From NCBI RefSeq assembly GCF_000698575.1, contig NZ_JFHD01000005.1:62001-126000 (forward strand): 64,000 nucleotides of DNA, given 5' to 3'. The position numbers and the translations under genes were made by a program. This stretch comes from Caballeronia zhejiangensis. GTDB taxonomy: Bacteria; Pseudomonadota; Gammaproteobacteria; Burkholderiales; Burkholderiaceae. The notes under the pieces are model-generated. The model was not told the DNA's origin. It worked only from the letters and a program-made list of their open reading frames with translations, and searched no databases. Each line of letters starts with the position of its first letter. Position 1 is the stretch's first letter. Shown piece by piece: positions 18,779-26,670 of this stretch.

Positions 18779-20653
18779 ATGCCCGCACTGATCGAAGACT
18801 ATGCAATGGTCGGCGACGGCCACACCGCCGCCCTCATTTCCCGCGACGGCTCCGTCGACTGGCTCTGTTGGCCGCGCTTCGATTCGGGCGCGTGCTTCGC
18901 CGCGCTGCTCGGCACGCCCGAGCACGGCCGATGGCTCCTCGCGCCCGACATGCCCGACGGCGAGTCGCCTGTCGTCAGCCGCCGCTATCGAGATGACACG
19001 CTGGTCCTCGAAACCGATTTCGAGACACCGCAAGGCGCGGTGACGATCGTCGATTTCATGCCGCTTCGCAACGGCCATTCGGAGCTGGTGCGTATCGTGA
19101 TCGGACGCCGCGGCACGGTACGGATGAAGATGGAACTCGTGCTGCGCTTCGATTACGGCTCCGCGGTGCCGTGGGTCAGCCGCCTGCCCGACGACAGTGG
19201 CATCCGCGCGATCGCCGGGCCGGATCTCGCGGTGCTGCGCACGCCCGTCGATCTCGTCGGCGAGAACATGCACACGACCGCCTGCTTCGATGTGAGCGAG
19301 GGCGAGCGCGTGCCGTTCTCGCTGTGCTATTCGCAGTCGCATCTGCGCTTGCCGCACGCATCCGATCCGAATACGCAACTCGCGCGCACCGAAAATCACT
19401 GGCGCGAGTGGTCCGGGCAAAGCGAGCTCAACGGCCGCTGGGCGAGCGCGATCCGCCGCTCGCTCATCACGCTGAAGGCGCTCGCGTACGAGCCGACGGG
19501 CGGCATCGTCGCCGCGCCGACGACATCGCTGCCGGAACAGCTCGGCGGCACGCGCAACTGGGACTACCGATACTGCTGGCTGCGCGATGCGACCATCACC
19601 CTGCTCGCGATGATGCGCGGCGGCTACTACGACGAAGCCCGCGCATGGCGCGCGTGGCTGGGCCGCGTGATGGCGGGCTCGCCCGCGCAGATTCAGATCA
19701 TGTACGGCATCGCGGGCGAGCGCCGCCTGCCCGAATGGGAGATCCCGTGGCTGCCGGGATACGAAGGCGCGGCGCCGGTGCGGATCGGCAACGGCGCGGT
19801 CGACCAGTTGCAGCTCGATGTCTACGGGGAAGTGATGAACGCGCTGCATCTCGCGCGCGTCGGCGGGCTGCAGAGCGATGAAACCGCGTGGTCGATCCAG
19901 TGCGCCATGCTGCAACACCTCGACACGATCTGGGAAGAACCCGACGAAGGCATCTGGGAAGTGCGTGGGGGCAAGCAACACTTCACGTTCTCGAAGGTGA
20001 TGGCGTGGGTCGCGTACGACCGGGCGATCAAGTCGGCGGAAAGCTTCGACCTGCCCGGCCCGATCGATCACTGGCGGGAGATGCGTGCGCGCATCCGCGC
20101 CGAGGTGCTGAAGAAAAGCTGGAATCCGAAGCTCAACTCCTTTACGCAGGCTTATGGCAGCGACGCGCTCGATGCCAGCCTGCTGCTCATTCCGTTGCTC
20201 GGATTTTTGCCGCCAAAAGATCCGCGAGTGACCGGAACCGTACATGCGATCGAGACCGATTTGACGCACGATGGGCTCGTCAAGCGCTACCACACCGCGG
20301 AAGTCGCGGACGGGCTGCCGCCCGGGGAAGGCACGTTTCTGGCTTGTAGCTTCTGGCTGGTCGACAATCTGGCGCTGCAGGGCCGGATCGACGAAGCGCA
20401 TCAAATGTTCGAGCGCCTCGTCGGTCTCGCGAACGATGTCGGGTTGTTGGCCGAGGAGTACGACACGGTGGCGAAGCGCATGGTCGGGAATTTCCCGCAA
20501 GCCTTTACCCACGTGGCTCTCGTGCACACCGGGATGAACCTGATGCGTCACGAGGAAGAAATGGCGAAGGCGACCGGTCAGCCGTCCGGCTCGGAACATC
20601 ACGCCGAATCTGAAGCGCAGGCCGAAATCGACGCCGCGGCGGGAAAGTCATAA
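18779..20653 (+). CDS. Glycoside hydrolase family 15 protein (trehalase/glucoamylase type)
   Basis: 624 residues. An N-terminal super-sandwich domain opens with MPALIEDYAMVGDGHTAALI and GSVDWLCWPRFDS, a hallmark of bacterial GH15 proteins. The (alpha/alpha)6 domain follows, with the acid-bearing segment EWEIPWLPGYEG near 319-330 and the second carboxylate in PPGEGTFLA near 516. These inverting enzymes cleave terminal alpha-glucosyl bonds in trehalose or glucans; which one applies is not decidable here. ATG 18779 is chosen because the family starts there. No other trehalose or glycogen genes are nearby. The last 35 residues are acidic and Ala-rich. Confidence 0.88.
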   Translation: MPALIEDYAMVGDGHTAALISRDGSVDWLCWPRFDSGACFAALLGTPEHGRWLLAPDMPDGESPVVSRRYRDDTLVLETDFETPQGAVTIVDFMPLRNGHSELVRIVIGRRGTVRMKMELVLRFDYGSAVPWVSRLPDDSGIRAIAGPDLAVLRTPVDLVGENMHTTACFDVSEGERVPFSLCYSQSHLRLPHASDPNTQLARTENHWREWSGQSELNGRWASAIRRSLITLKALAYEPTGGIVAAPTTSLPEQLGGTRNWDYRYCWLRDATITLLAMMRGGYYDEARAWRAWLGRVMAGSPAQIQIMYGIAGERRLPEWEIPWLPGYEGAAPVRIGNGAVDQLQLDVYGEVMNALHLARVGGLQSDETAWSIQCAMLQHLDTIWEEPDEGIWEVRGGKQHFTFSKVMAWVAYDRAIKSAESFDLPGPIDHWREMRARIRAEVLKKSWNPKLNSFTQAYGSDALDASLLLIPLLGFLPPKDPRVTGTVHAIETDLTHDGLVKRYHTAEVADGLPPGEGTFLACSFWLVDNLALQGRIDEAHQMFERLVGLANDVGLLAEEYDTVAKRMVGNFPQAFTHVALVHTGMNLMRHEEEMAKATGQPSGSEHHAESEAQAEIDAAAGKS

Positions 20654-20665
20654 ATCTCTGTTTTA

Positions 20666-20695
20666 TTGGCGAAATCAGTGTTTTGACGGTAATAT
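20666..20695 (+). promoter_or_regulatory. Predicted sigma-70-type promoter for phaZ
   Basis: TTGGCG (20666-20671), an 18-base spacer and TAATAT (20690-20695). The next palindrome would cover the transcription start. Predicted by eye only. Confidence 0.5.
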
Positions 20696-20711
20696 TTGTG
20701 CAATGCACAAA
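20695..20711. promoter_or_regulatory. Perfect 17-bp inverted repeat, probable operator
   Basis: TTTGTGCA, one central A, TGCACAAA: eight perfect base pairs either side. It starts at the last base of the predicted -10 box, a classic repressor position. The TGCA-rich core resembles sites I recall for the PHB regulator PhaR in other beta-proteobacteria. Confidence 0.6.
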
Positions 20712-20749
20712 AAGTATGATTGCAGGATGTGTGTTTCCAGGCGAGCAAT

Positions 20750-20767
20750 TTCAACCGATCGGTTGAA
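20750..20767. promoter_or_regulatory. Perfect 18-bp palindrome upstream of phaZ
   Basis: TTCAACCGATCGGTTGAA is identical to its reverse complement over all 18 bases. Length and symmetry suit a dimeric regulator such as a TetR-family protein. It lies about 240 bases before the phaZ start. Confidence 0.6.
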
Positions 20768-21006
20768 TTGAACGTTTAATGCGCGGAAAATATTGCCTCG
20801 ACTCAAGTTGCATTCTTCCCGCGTCGATAACGCGCAGGGGGCAACGCGAAAAGGCACGCGAAGCATCGCAGGAAGTCAGTGCCCCGGCAGCAAGGCGACA
20901 GCCCGCCGCGCCGCCGGGGATCTTCGAAAGCCGTTGAAGTTCGTCGCCGGAAGCATTGCCGGGATCAACGGGCGTACCGGTTTCCACCGGAGTTACTGGG
21001 GCAACC

Positions 21007-22278
21007 ATGCTCTATCAAATTCACGAATTCCAACGCGCCATGCTGTCTCCCCTCACAGCATGGGCCCAGGCAGCATCGAAATCCTTCGTCAACCCGGCCA
21101 GTCCGCTCGCCTATGTGCCGGGTTCGAGCCGTCTCGCCGCAGGCTACGAACTGCTCTACCGGCTGGGCAAGGACTATGAGAAGCCGGAGTTCAATCTTCA
21201 TCAGATCGTCAAGGACGGTCACAACATTCCGATCGTCGAGCAGACGGTGATCGAGAAGCCGTTCTGCCGCCTCCTGCGCTTCAAGCGCTTCGCGGACGAC
21301 AGCGCAACCGTCACCAAGCTGAAGAACGAGCCGATCGTGCTCGTGTGCGCACCGCTCTCGGGCCACCATTCGACGCTTTTGCGCGATACGGTCAAAACGC
21401 TCTTGCAGGACCACAAGGTGTACATCACCGACTGGATCGACGCGCGAATGGTCCCGACCGAGAACGGCCCGTTCCATCTGGACGATTATGTCGAGTACAT
21501 CCAGGAGTTCATCCGTCATATCGGCGCGAAGGACCTGCACGTCATTTCGGTGTGCCAGCCGACCGTGCCGGTGCTCGCCGCCATTTCGCTGATGGCGAGC
21601 CGCGGCGAAGACACGCCGCGCACGATGACGATGATGGGCGGCCCGATCGACGCGCGCCGCAGCCCGACCTCCGTCAATTCGCTCGCGAACGAGCACTCGT
21701 ATGAGTGGTTCGAGAACAACGTCATCTACACGGTGCCGGCGAACTATCCCGGCGTCGGGCGCAAGGTCTATCCGGGCTTCCTGCAGCACGCGGGCTTCGT
21801 CGCGATGAATCCCGAGCGCCATCTCACGGCCCATTGGGACTTCTATCAAAATCTGCTGCGCGGCGACGATGAGGACGCCGAGCAACATCGCCGTTTCTAC
21901 GACGAATACAACGCCGTGCTCGACATGGCCGCCGAGTACTACCTCGAAACGATCCGCATCGTGTTCCAGGAATTCCGGCTCGCCGAAGGCACATGGGAAG
22001 TCAACGACGAGCTCGTGCGTCCGCAGGACATCAAGCACACGGCTCTTTTCACGATCGAAGGCGAACTCGACGACATCTCCGGCAGCGGCCAGACGCGCGC
22101 CGCCCACGATCTGTGCACCGGCATTCCGGAGAAGCACAAGCGCCATTTCACGGCGGAAAAGGCCGGCCACTACGGCATTTTTTCGGGCCGCCGCTGGCGC
22201 ACGATGGTGTATCCGCAATTGCGCGAGTTCATTCTCGAGCACGACAAGACGCCGAAGACCGAAGCCGTGCCGGCCTAA
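21007..22278 (+). CDS. phaZ: Intracellular polyhydroxybutyrate depolymerase
   Basis: 423 residues. The enzyme mobilises stored polyhydroxybutyrate granules inside the cell. It is an alpha/beta hydrolase with a cysteine nucleophile: Cys183 in SVCQP, with Asp355 (GELDD) and His388 (KAGHYG). These are the positions reported for the Cupriavidus necator PhaZ1 triad, which makes the assignment firm. There is no signal peptide, as expected. ATG 21007 gives the usual MLYQIHEFQRAMLSP start; codons upstream in frame are not family-like. A TetR gene lies convergently downstream, beyond a shared terminator, and the promoter has two palindromes. Confidence 0.96.
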   Translation: MLYQIHEFQRAMLSPLTAWAQAASKSFVNPASPLAYVPGSSRLAAGYELLYRLGKDYEKPEFNLHQIVKDGHNIPIVEQTVIEKPFCRLLRFKRFADDSATVTKLKNEPIVLVCAPLSGHHSTLLRDTVKTLLQDHKVYITDWIDARMVPTENGPFHLDDYVEYIQEFIRHIGAKDLHVISVCQPTVPVLAAISLMASRGEDTPRTMTMMGGPIDARRSPTSVNSLANEHSYEWFENNVIYTVPANYPGVGRKVYPGFLQHAGFVAMNPERHLTAHWDFYQNLLRGDDEDAEQHRRFYDEYNAVLDMAAEYYLETIRIVFQEFRLAEGTWEVNDELVRPQDIKHTALFTIEGELDDISGSGQTRAAHDLCTGIPEKHKRHFTAEKAGHYGIFSGRRWRTMVYPQLREFILEHDKTPKTEAVPA

Positions 22279-22333
22279 GGTACGAGCGGTACGAACGCAC
22301 GAGCGCGCCGGGACCGATTCCATCGCGGAAAAC

Positions 22334-22370
22334 AAAAACGTCACGCCTTGCAAAGGGCGCGACGTTTTTT
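22334..22370. terminator. Terminator between phaZ and tetR
   Basis: AAAAACGTC, one mismatch, CGCC, an eight-base loop, then GGCG, one mismatch, GACGTTTTTT. A-rich on one side and T-rich on the other, so it can serve both converging genes. Confidence 0.85.
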
Positions 22371-22387
22371 CTCCCGACCGCGTCGAT

Positions 22388-23020
22388 TTAGCGGCGCGTC
22401 AAAAAGGCCAGCAGCAACTCGGTATTCATCCGCACGATCTGCTCGCGCTGCGCCTGCTCGCTGAAATCGAGCCCGAAAGTCGCTTCCAGCGTGAAGCGAT
22501 TCGAAACGATGTAATAACCGAGTCCCGACAGGATGATGTAGAACTTGAGCGGATCGACGTCGGTGCGAAACAGTCCGGCTTTCTGACCGCGATCGAGAAT
22601 GGCCGTGAGCGTCGCGACGATCGGCGAAATGAGCTCGCGTATTCGATTCGATCCTTTGATATATCTCGCCTCGTGCAAATTCTCGTTGTTGATGAGGCGC
22701 AGCAACTCCGGATGATCCCGGTAGTAATCCCAGACGAAATGCGCGAGACGCGTCATCGCTTCGATAGGCGCAATGCCGTCGAGTTCGAGCGTGCGTTCCG
22801 CTTCGACGAGCGCCGATAGCGCATGTTCGAGCACGGCGGTGAATAACTGCTCTTTGCTACCGAAGTAGTAATAGAGCATGCGCTCATTGGTCTCCGCCCG
22901 ACGCGCAATCTGATCGACACGGGCGCCGAACAAGCCACCGGCCGCGAACTCTTCTGCGGCGGCAAGCAAAATACGGCGCCGGGTGCCTTCAGGATCTCTT
23001 TTGATTTTCGGCTGATTCAT
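22388..23020 (-). CDS. TetR-family transcriptional regulator
   Basis: 210 residues. The N-terminal helix-turn-helix (about 13-60: GTRRRILLAAAEEFAAGGLFGARVDQ split over two helices, then the recognition helix in NERMLYYYFGSKEQL) is typical of TetR repressors. The C-terminal ligand domain carries a TetR_C segment (YYRDHPELLRLINNENLHEA) of the kind found in RutR-like and pyrimidine- or fatty-acid-responsive regulators. ATG 23020 is preferred since the helix-turn-helix then lies 13 residues in; the longer frame adds 61 unlikely residues. Ligand and targets are unknown; phaZ next door is a candidate target. Confidence 0.88.
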   Translation of the reverse strand: MNQPKIKRDPEGTRRRILLAAAEEFAAGGLFGARVDQIARRAETNERMLYYYFGSKEQLFTAVLEHALSALVEAERTLELDGIAPIEAMTRLAHFVWDYYRDHPELLRLINNENLHEARYIKGSNRIRELISPIVATLTAILDRGQKAGLFRTDVDPLKFYIILSGLGYYIVSNRFTLEATFGLDFSEQAQREQIVRMNTELLLAFLTRR

Positions 23021-23399
23021 GGTGGCATGACTCGGGAGCCGCGTTGCCGGATTAGCGTCACGCGGCCCGCATTGGGTACATGACGTGAACGGGCGCTGCC
23101 CAGGGTTATTGGGAAACACCGTCCTGCGGTCAAACGGAAAAGCGCTTCGATTATGCGCACATCGAAAGGACGTTGGCAATTGGGAGTAGAAGCCATTCGG
23201 CACGACTGTTGACGACTTCGGCGATAATGTCGATCAAAGCCGAGCGTGCGCCCGCGAAACGGGACGCGCGCCGAACAGGCAGCGTGCCCGTCGTCGTGGA
23301 CGCCGAAGCGTTCTCTTCGCATCCGAAGCGCACCGCGCGATTCCCAACGCGATCTTCGCCCACGCTGCGCCAGTCCCCAAGGCATCATCGCAATTCCTC
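23021..23399. other. Gene-free stretch between tetR and rsxB
   Basis: 379 bases between divergent genes. It must hold both promoters. An inverted repeat TTCGAT-N9-ATCGAA lies near 23145-23170; it is short and I do not weight it. The 18-bp palindrome of the phaZ promoter does not recur here. Confidence 0.5.
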
Positions 23400-24236
23400 G
23401 TGACCGCAACCTTTTCCAAGACGCTCGCCGAGCGCATCGAAGACCTGCTGCCGCAGACGCAATGCACCAAGTGCGGCTACCCGGCCTGCCGGCCCTACGC
23501 CGACGCCATCGCCGCGGGCGAGGCGAGCTATAACCGGTGCCCGCCGGGTGGCGCCGAAGGTGTCGCGCGTCTCGCCGCGCTGCTGGGCGCGCCCGATATA
23601 CCGCTCGATACGACGCATGGCGTCGAGCGCGCACGGCCCGTCGCGGTGATCGACGAGAACGTGTGCATCGGCTGCACGCTGTGCATGCAGGCGTGTCCGG
23701 TCGATGCGATCGTCGGCGCCGCGAAGCAGATGCACACGGTCATCGCCGAACTGTGCACGGGTTGCGATCTGTGCGTGCCGCCCTGCCCCGTCGATTGCAT
23801 CGCGATGGTGCCCGTGACCGGCGATCGCACCGGCTGGGACGCGTGGAGTCAGGAACAAGCCGATGCCGCGCGCGCCCGGCACGACCGCCGCGTGGCACGT
23901 CTGGAGCGCGAGCGCGCCGAGGCGCAGGCACGCGCGAGCGCGCGTCAGGCCGCGCGGGCGGCGCAAACAGCGCAAGCGACGCAGGCCACGCACGAAGCGC
24001 AGCCCGCGAGCGACGATCCGGAAGCGAAGAAACGCGCGATCATCCAGGCCGCGCTGGAGCGCGCCCGCAAGAAGAAAGAAGAGATGGCGAAGCTCGGCGC
24101 CGGTCCCAAGAACACGGCTCACGTGAGCGCGGCCGTGCAGGCGCAGATCGACGAAGCGGAAGCGCGCCGCCGCCGTCTTGGCATTACGGACGACGCAAAC
24201 GCGTCCCATCCCGATAAAGGCGATAAACCCGCGTAA
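23400..24236 (+). CDS. rsxB: RsxB/RnfB-like iron-sulfur protein without membrane anchor
   Basis: 278 residues. RnfB carries electrons within the Rnf/Rsx membrane complex. The Fe-S domain ligands Cys22, 25, 30 and 47 are in place. Two 4Fe-4S ferredoxin motifs follow: Cys89/92/95/99 and Cys119/122/125/129. The usual N-terminal transmembrane helix is absent, and the C-terminus is a charged Ala/Arg/Lys-rich helical tail of about 130 residues. The start is GTG 23400. No rnfA, C, D, E or G gene is nearby. nth follows after 16 bases, echoing the rsx-nth order of E. coli. It may therefore be a soluble ferredoxin rather than a complex subunit. Confidence 0.85.
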   Translation: MTATFSKTLAERIEDLLPQTQCTKCGYPACRPYADAIAAGEASYNRCPPGGAEGVARLAALLGAPDIPLDTTHGVERARPVAVIDENVCIGCTLCMQACPVDAIVGAAKQMHTVIAELCTGCDLCVPPCPVDCIAMVPVTGDRTGWDAWSQEQADAARARHDRRVARLERERAEAQARASARQAARAAQTAQATQATHEAQPASDDPEAKKRAIIQAALERARKKKEEMAKLGAGPKNTAHVSAAVQAQIDEAEARRRRLGITDDANASHPDKGDKPA

Positions 24237-24252
24237 GAACGGACATCGAATC

Positions 24253-24897
24253 ATGAACGCCACGAAGCGCCGCGCGATCTACGAGACCTTGCAGAGCCTG
24301 AATCCGCACCCGGTGACCGAGCTCGAGTACACGACGCCGTTCGAACTGCTGATCGCCGTGATGCTCTCCGCGCAGGCCACCGACGTCTCCGTGAACAAGG
24401 CGATGCGCAAGATGTTTCCCGTCGCCAACACGCCGGCAACGGTGCTCGCGCTCGGCGAGGAAGGCGTAGCGGAATACATCCGCACGATCGGGCTGTATCG
24501 CACGAAGGCGAAGAACGTGATCGCGACGTGCCGCATGCTCGTCGAGCAGCACGGCGGCGAGGTGCCGGACAATCGCGAGGCGCTGGAAGCGCTGCCGGGC
24601 GTCGGCCGCAAGACCGCGAACGTCGTGCTGAACATCGCGTTCGGGCAGCCGTCTATCGCCGTCGATACGCACATCTTTCGCGTCGCGAATCGCACCGGGC
24701 TCGCGCCGGGCAAGGACGTGCGCGCCGTCGAAACCGCGCTCGAGAAATTCACGCCGAAGGAATTTCTGCACGACGCGCATCACTGGCTGATCCTGCATGG
24801 ACGCTATGTCTGCAAGGCGCGCGTGCCGGAATGCTGGCATTGCGCGATCGAGCCGCTCTGCGAGTATCGGCCGAAGACGCCCGCGCCCGTCGAATGA
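24253..24897 (+). CDS. nth: Endonuclease III
   Basis: 214 residues. This base-excision repair glycosylase/AP lyase removes oxidised pyrimidines. The helix-hairpin-helix LPGVGRKTAN carries catalytic Lys120, and Asp138 lies in VDTHIFR. The 4Fe-4S ligands Cys187, 194, 197 and 203 are all present. All these positions equal those of the E. coli enzyme. It is probably co-transcribed with rsxB, 16 bases upstream. Confidence 0.97.
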   Translation: MNATKRRAIYETLQSLNPHPVTELEYTTPFELLIAVMLSAQATDVSVNKAMRKMFPVANTPATVLALGEEGVAEYIRTIGLYRTKAKNVIATCRMLVEQHGGEVPDNREALEALPGVGRKTANVVLNIAFGQPSIAVDTHIFRVANRTGLAPGKDVRAVETALEKFTPKEFLHDAHHWLILHGRYVCKARVPECWHCAIEPLCEYRPKTPAPVE

Positions 24898-24972
24898 AGA
24901 GGGTTTGGGCAGAACCGGTGCATCGCGGTCTACAATAGCGGATTCAGAAACCCGCAATCGAATCAATACGTT

Positions 24973-25404
24973 ATGTTCAACCCCAGCCGCGACGAAGTTC
25001 GCCAGTTCTTCACCGAAACGTGGCGCAAGGAGCGCGCCGGCGAGATTCTGACGCCGCTCGAAAGCATGGCCGCCGACTGGATCGGCGAGCATCCGGAATA
25101 TCACGACGCGCTCGTGAACCCCGAATCGCGCGAAGCCGATTACTCGCCCGATCGCGGTCAGACGAACCCGTTTCTGCATCTGTCGATGCATCTCGCGATC
25201 AGCGAGCAGCTTTCGATCGATCAGCCGCCGGGCATCCGCCGCGCGCACGACAGGCTCGTCGCACGCCTCGGCTCGCCGCACGACGCGCAGCACGCGATCA
25301 TGGATTGCCTCGGCCAGATCATCTGGGAAGCGCAGCGCTCCGGCACCCCGCCCGACACCGACGCCTATCTCGCGCTGATCGAGCGCCGTGCTTCGCGCGA
25401 CTAA
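24973..25404 (+). CDS. DUF1841 family protein
   Basis: 143 residues, soluble. It begins MFNPSRDEVRQFFTETWRK and contains NPFLHLSMHLAISEQLSIDQP and GIRRAHDRLVARLGSPHDAQHAIMDCLG, which is the DUF1841 pattern as I recall it. His-rich helices (HLSMHL, HDAQHA) suggest a possible metal or substrate site. Function is unknown. It follows nth by 75 bases and is closed by a strong terminator. A TACAAT at 24931 may be a promoter of its own. Confidence 0.85.
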   Translation: MFNPSRDEVRQFFTETWRKERAGEILTPLESMAADWIGEHPEYHDALVNPESREADYSPDRGQTNPFLHLSMHLAISEQLSIDQPPGIRRAHDRLVARLGSPHDAQHAIMDCLGQIIWEAQRSGTPPDTDAYLALIERRASRD

Positions 25405-25429
25405 GCATCGAAACCGGACGCATCAAGCA

Positions 25430-25456
25430 AAACACCCCGCTTCGAGCGGGGTGTTT
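25430..25456. terminator. Terminator between the DUF1841 gene and the cytochrome genes
   Basis: A perfect 12-bp stem, AAACACCCCGCT with AGCGGGGTGTTT, around a TCG loop. Symmetric, so usable from both sides. Confidence 0.9.
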
Positions 25457-25485
25457 CGTTGTGCGGATTGCGGGAGAAATCGCGC

Positions 25486-25866
25486 TTACTTCTTCAGCAC
25501 GAGACTGCCATCGAGCGATTCGATGTATGCCGCGAGATCCTTCAGATCGCTCTGCGACAGGTTCTGCACCTGCGCCGCCATGATGGCGTTGTTGCGTCCG
25601 AAGTTCGGGTTGTTGCCGCCGATCTGATACTGCCGCAGCGCCCAGTAGATGTACGTCGCGTGCTGACCCGCGAGACGCGGATACTCGCCGCTCACCGGCT
25701 TGTTCAGACCGGGACCGTGACAGGCCGCGCAGTTGTGGCTGTCGGAAAGCGCCTTGCCGTTTGCGACATCGGCTGCGTGCGCGCTGCCGAACGCCGTCAT
25801 GCCGATGAGCGCCGCTGCGGCGCTCGCTGCCTTGAAGCTTGAGTGAAGTGCCTTGGACGGCTTCAT
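25486..25866 (-). CDS. Monoheme cytochrome c, second of a pair
   Basis: 126 residues with a signal peptide (about 1-31, ending SAHA). The heme motif is CAACH at 46-50, and the axial methionine is probably in NAIMAAQVQNLSQ. The fold resembles one half of diheme cytochrome c4: GPGLNKPVSGEYPRLAGQHATYI. AAGGAG precedes ATG 25866. It should carry electrons in the periplasm, perhaps to a terminal oxidase encoded elsewhere. The other cytochrome lies 40 bases upstream on the same strand. Confidence 0.9.
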   Translation of the reverse strand: MKPSKALHSSFKAASAAAALIGMTAFGSAHAADVANGKALSDSHNCAACHGPGLNKPVSGEYPRLAGQHATYIYWALRQYQIGGNNPNFGRNNAIMAAQVQNLSQSDLKDLAAYIESLDGSLVLKK

Positions 25867-25906
25867 GAATTCTCCTTCCCGTTGTCGCTTTGCGTTCACG
25901 CGCGGA

Positions 25907-26272
25907 TCACTTGTCGGGATTGTTCTTCGATTGGGGAGTCTGCGCAGCGTAGTACGCGGCGATATCGGCGATATCCTGATCCGACAGCGTCGTCGCGATG
26001 GCGCGCATCGTGTCGAAATGACGGTCGCCCTTCTTGTAGGCATGCAGCGCATTGGCGATGTACTGCGCGTTCTGGCCGCCCAGCATCGGCACTTCGTACA
26101 CCTCGGGGTACGCGGTGCGATAGCCGGGGATGCCGTGGCAGCCGATGCACATCGCAACCTTGCCCTCTGCGGCCTTCGCGTTGCCGACGACGTCGGCCGA
26201 CGCCTCACTCGCGAAGCCGGCGAGACCGGACAGCGCTGCAATCACGGCACATTTGCCGACGAAATTGTTCAT
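25907..26272 (-). CDS. Monoheme cytochrome c, first of a pair
   Basis: 121 residues, with a signal peptide ending about residue 26 (ASEASA). The heme motif is CIGCH at 42-46, with the methionine ligand likely in DTMRAIATTLSDQD. The segment GIPGYRTAYPEVYEVPMLGGQNAQYI is a c4-type signature. Together with the gene downstream it looks like cytochrome c4 encoded as two separate halves. No oxidase or reductase gene is close by. Confidence 0.9.
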   Translation of the reverse strand: MNNFVGKCAVIAALSGLAGFASEASADVVGNAKAAEGKVAMCIGCHGIPGYRTAYPEVYEVPMLGGQNAQYIANALHAYKKGDRHFDTMRAIATTLSDQDIADIAAYYAAQTPQSKNNPDK

Positions 26273-26670
26273 AGCTCTTCTAACCTGGCTTGAGGGGAAA
26301 TCCGGCGCTCACAAGGCCGCGGCCCGCGCCGAGCGCAATACAACCTTCTCGGGACTGTTTGCTGTTGCAGGGTCTGTCGCCACGCAGGCCAAAAAAATCG
26401 CGCTAATTGTACCGCGCGACCTACCCTCCGTCCACACGCGAACCGCGCCGAAGCCCTGCTGACAAGGGGAATCGGCTGAAAAGCAGCCGTTTGCCCTGCG
26501 ACAATTCGTCCCTGTACACGCGATGAACCCGCTTGCGCGCACGCTTCACCCGCGCTCGGGCATGCAGCGTCGACCTGCCGATAAAGCGGCTCAAACGATA
26601 CCGGGCGCGCCTCAATGCGGAAAGGTCTTCTGACTTATACTGGGATTTTTTTGCCAACCGGATCTTCGTC
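26273..26670. other. Gene-free stretch between the cytochrome pair and the MoxR gene
   Basis: 398 bases between divergent genes. A TATACT at 26636-26641, 30 bases before the MoxR start, is a plausible -10 box, but no good -35 box stands 17 bases upstream. The leader before ATG 26671 shows no Shine-Dalgarno. I see no other feature. Confidence 0.45.

Larger units (their letters stand above)
20654..21006 (+). other. AT-rich promoter region of phaZ
   Basis: 353 bases without a gene, clearly richer in A and T than the surroundings. It holds a sigma-70-like promoter, two palindromes (listed separately) and about 240 bases of leader before the phaZ start. Confidence 0.7.

Noticed and set aside
20683-20720. 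TTGACG and TATGAT before phaZ as a promoter
   Set aside because: The 26-base spacer is far too long for sigma-70; the TTGGCG/TAATAT pair fits better.
23140-23175. Inverted repeat TTCGAT-N9-ATCGAA between tetR and rsxB as an operator
   Set aside because: Arms of six bases are expected by chance in a window of this size.
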